From a bacterium (lineage in GTDB: Bacteria; UBP7; UBA6624), in NCBI GenBank assembly GCA_014384545.1, contig JACNFQ010000086.1, positions 1 to 7,069 on the forward strand: 7,069 nucleotides of DNA, given 5' to 3'. The notes under the pieces were generated by a model. It was given only the letters and a program-made list of their open reading frames with translations. It had not been told where the DNA came from and did not search any database. Position 1 is the first letter of the stretch. Each line of letters begins with the position of its first letter. Of this stretch, positions 5,598 to 7,069 are shown one piece after another. The translations under genes and the position numbers were made by a program.

Positions 5598-7069
5598 CAG
5601 ACCATCCCTGGAACAAGGTATCCCAAGCTGCCAAAGAACTCTTGGAAAGAGCTCGCCCAGAGGGGAATGAGGCTCCTATCACTTTTAGGAGAGATGATGA
5701 AGGGCGGTGCCTGCTTTCACCGACTCCTTTGCGGTGGGGAGGCCCAAAAGGAGGCGTTGCTGCCCAGTTAGCAAAGAGAAATGTCCCCTCTTTCTTTTCC
5801 CAACTTGGGGAAGAACGAGGTGCCTTGGTGCTTTGCCCCGATCTAAGGGGTTTGGCATCTGATATTCTTCTGCACCTTGTCGGCAAGAACCCCCTCCCGA
5901 ACCATCCCCCAACGGGGGAATCGTGGATTGTGGAGTTTAGCCAACCCAATACTCATAAGGCGTTCCATGTCGGTCATTTTAGGAATGTCGTTACGGGTGA
6001 TTTCTTGGTCAGACTGGCTCGGTTTGGGGGGCATGATGTCATCGCCGCAAACTACATCGGGGATATAGGAACCCATGTGCTTCGGGCGATGGTGGGGTGG
6101 GAACGAGCAGGGTGTCCTGACCCACCCACCCAAGGGGATTTGGCGAAGTGGTTGGGGGGGTTTTATTCTGAGTGGGCTCAGAAGGAGGGAGAGGCGTGCG
6201 AATCTTTCGTTTCTGTCCTTCACCAAAACCTTGAAGAATTGATTGCACTTTACCCCGAAAAAAAGGAACTGGTTGGGATCAAGAAGAGACGCTTGGGGAG
6301 GAATAGGAGGCTACTCATGTCCCTCTTCCAATCTGCCTTGCAAGGGAACTTGCCTTGGGCTGAATCTGAAGCAGAAACGTGGAAGGCGTGCCTTGAGATT
6401 CAAGATGAAATCGCCACGCGTTGGGCGCAAAAAGATAAAGCGCTCATTCGGGATTGGGAGCGAACTCGGGCGTGGTCTATCGATTCCTTCAACGAGATTT
6501 ACGATGCTTTGGAGATTCCTTTTGACCATGTCTGGTACGAATCCGAAGTGGAAGAAGAGGCACAACGAATCGGGAAGGAGCTGTTGGAAAGGGGGTTGGC
6601 TACAGAGGAAGATGGTGCCGTCTTGGTCGACTTCAAGAAAGAGCCCTACAATGAACCCAAAAAGGATGTCTTGATGTTGCTCCGGCGTGATGGATTGCCT
6701 CTCTATTCCGCCAAAGACTTGGCTCTAGCAAGGCTCAAAGAGAGAATGTTCTCCCCTGACCAATCTCTTTATGTGGTCGCCGTTCCCCAGTCCCTCTATT
6801 TTTCACAGATATTCACGATTCTTGAGCAAGGCGACCACGCTCCCAAACTGACCCACCTAGCTTATGAGATGGTCAACTTGCCAGAGGGAAAGATGTCCAG
6901 CCGCTCGGGAAGTGCTATTCCCTTCTCTGACCTTTGGGAAGACGCTCTGGAGAGGGTAGGAAAGCGATGTCGAAACCCAGAGGGAAAGGATGTTCCTTTG
7001 ATTGCTCAAGGTGCCCTAAAGCACGCGATGCTGTCTAGAGATTTCAACAAGAAGGTTCTCTTTGATTGG
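5594..7069 (+). CDS. argS: Arginine--tRNA ligase (class I), cut by right edge
   Basis: The frame runs from ATG 5594 to the right edge without a stop, giving 492 residues; the C-terminal anticodon-binding (DALR) domain lies outside the window. It charges tRNA-Arg with arginine in the cytoplasm. An N-terminal domain of about 110 residues is followed by VEFSQPNTHKAFHVGHFRN, where HVGH (125-128) is the class I HIGH motif. Next come NYIGDIGTHV (153-162), then WSIDSFNEIYDALEIPFD (294-311). YSAKDLALARL (371-381) and the adenylate-site region up to EGKMSSRSG follow, with KMSSR (433-437) as the KMSKS equivalent. The YIGDIGTHV form differs from the 'LGDWGTQFG' form of E. coli-type enzymes. The segment at about 193-260 is long and contains a very basic patch (IKKRRLGRNRR) next to an A7 run; it may be a lineage insertion or a local reading error. 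The start overlaps the ddl stop by ATGA, with AGGG at 5586-5589 upstream. Confidence 0.93.
   Translation, partial: MTDHPWNKVSQAAKELLERARPEGNEAPITFRRDDEGRCLLSPTPLRWGGPKGGVAAQLAKRNVPSFFSQLGEERGALVLCPDLRGLASDILLHLVGKNPLPNHPPTGESWIVEFSQPNTHKAFHVGHFRNVVTGDFLVRLARFGGHDVIAANYIGDIGTHVLRAMVGWERAGCPDPPTQGDLAKWLGGFYSEWAQKEGEACESFVSVLHQNLEELIALYPEKKELVGIKKRRLGRNRRLLMSLFQSALQGNLPWAESEAETWKACLEIQDEIATRWAQKDKALIRDWERTRAWSIDSFNEIYDALEIPFDHVWYESEVEEEAQRIGKELLERGLATEEDGAVLVDFKKEPYNEPKKDVLMLLRRDGLPLYSAKDLALARLKERMFSPDQSLYVVAVPQSLYFSQIFTILEQGDHAPKLTHLAYEMVNLPEGKMSSRSGSAIPFSDLWEDALERVGKRCRNPEGKDVPLIAQGALKHAMLSRDFNKKVLFDW

Noticed and set aside
6243-6674. 143-codon open frame on the plus strand
   Set aside because: It lies inside argS in another frame, is Lys/Arg-rich and shows no family motif, while the argS frame is continuous with conserved motifs on both sides.

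Overview
The window holds seven protein-coding genes, all on the + strand. The first is cut by the left edge and the last by the right edge. They are packed almost end to end: four of the six junctions are ATGA stop/start overlaps, one is a 10-nt overlap, and the only intergenic DNA is 17 nt (3905-3921). I see no promoter, terminator, RNA gene, insertion sequence or CRISPR array. The simplest reading is one polycistronic, translationally coupled operon extending beyond both edges.

Left part (1-3158): an ABC-2 type permease (C-terminal part), a GldG/ABC_transp_aux-type membrane protein and a DUF4340 protein. This is a recurrent gene set, normally preceded by an ABC ATPase that would lie just off the left edge. 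The three should form one inner-membrane complex with large domains outside the cytoplasm. In Bacteroidota related proteins (GldA/F/G) are linked to gliding; elsewhere the substrate is unknown, and nothing here shows gliding.

Middle (3155-3904): a YdjC/ChbG-family protein (carbohydrate deacetylase fold) in which two of the four expected metal/catalytic residues appear to be replaced. It may be a non-hydrolytic or divergent member.

Right part (3922-7069): three housekeeping genes. These are a type I methionine aminopeptidase (map), a D-Ala-D-Ala ligase (ddl, with a TTG start inside the end of map) and an arginyl-tRNA synthetase (argS, open at the right edge). Their active-site residues are intact where they can be seen.

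The organism is a bacterium with peptidoglycan. G and C runs are frequent, and the coding strand is rich in G tracts, including a strong G-quadruplex-type motif and a G9 run. The ABC/GldG/DUF4340 set is known from Bacteroidota, Verrucomicrobiota, Planctomycetota, spirochaetes and deltaproteobacterial lineages. I cannot place this genome more closely from the sequence alone.

I did not find a clearly new system. The points most worth a second look are the degenerate YdjC-family protein, the G9 tract whose slippage would fuse the DUF4340 gene to it, and the joining of this membrane module to cell-wall and translation genes in one apparent transcript.
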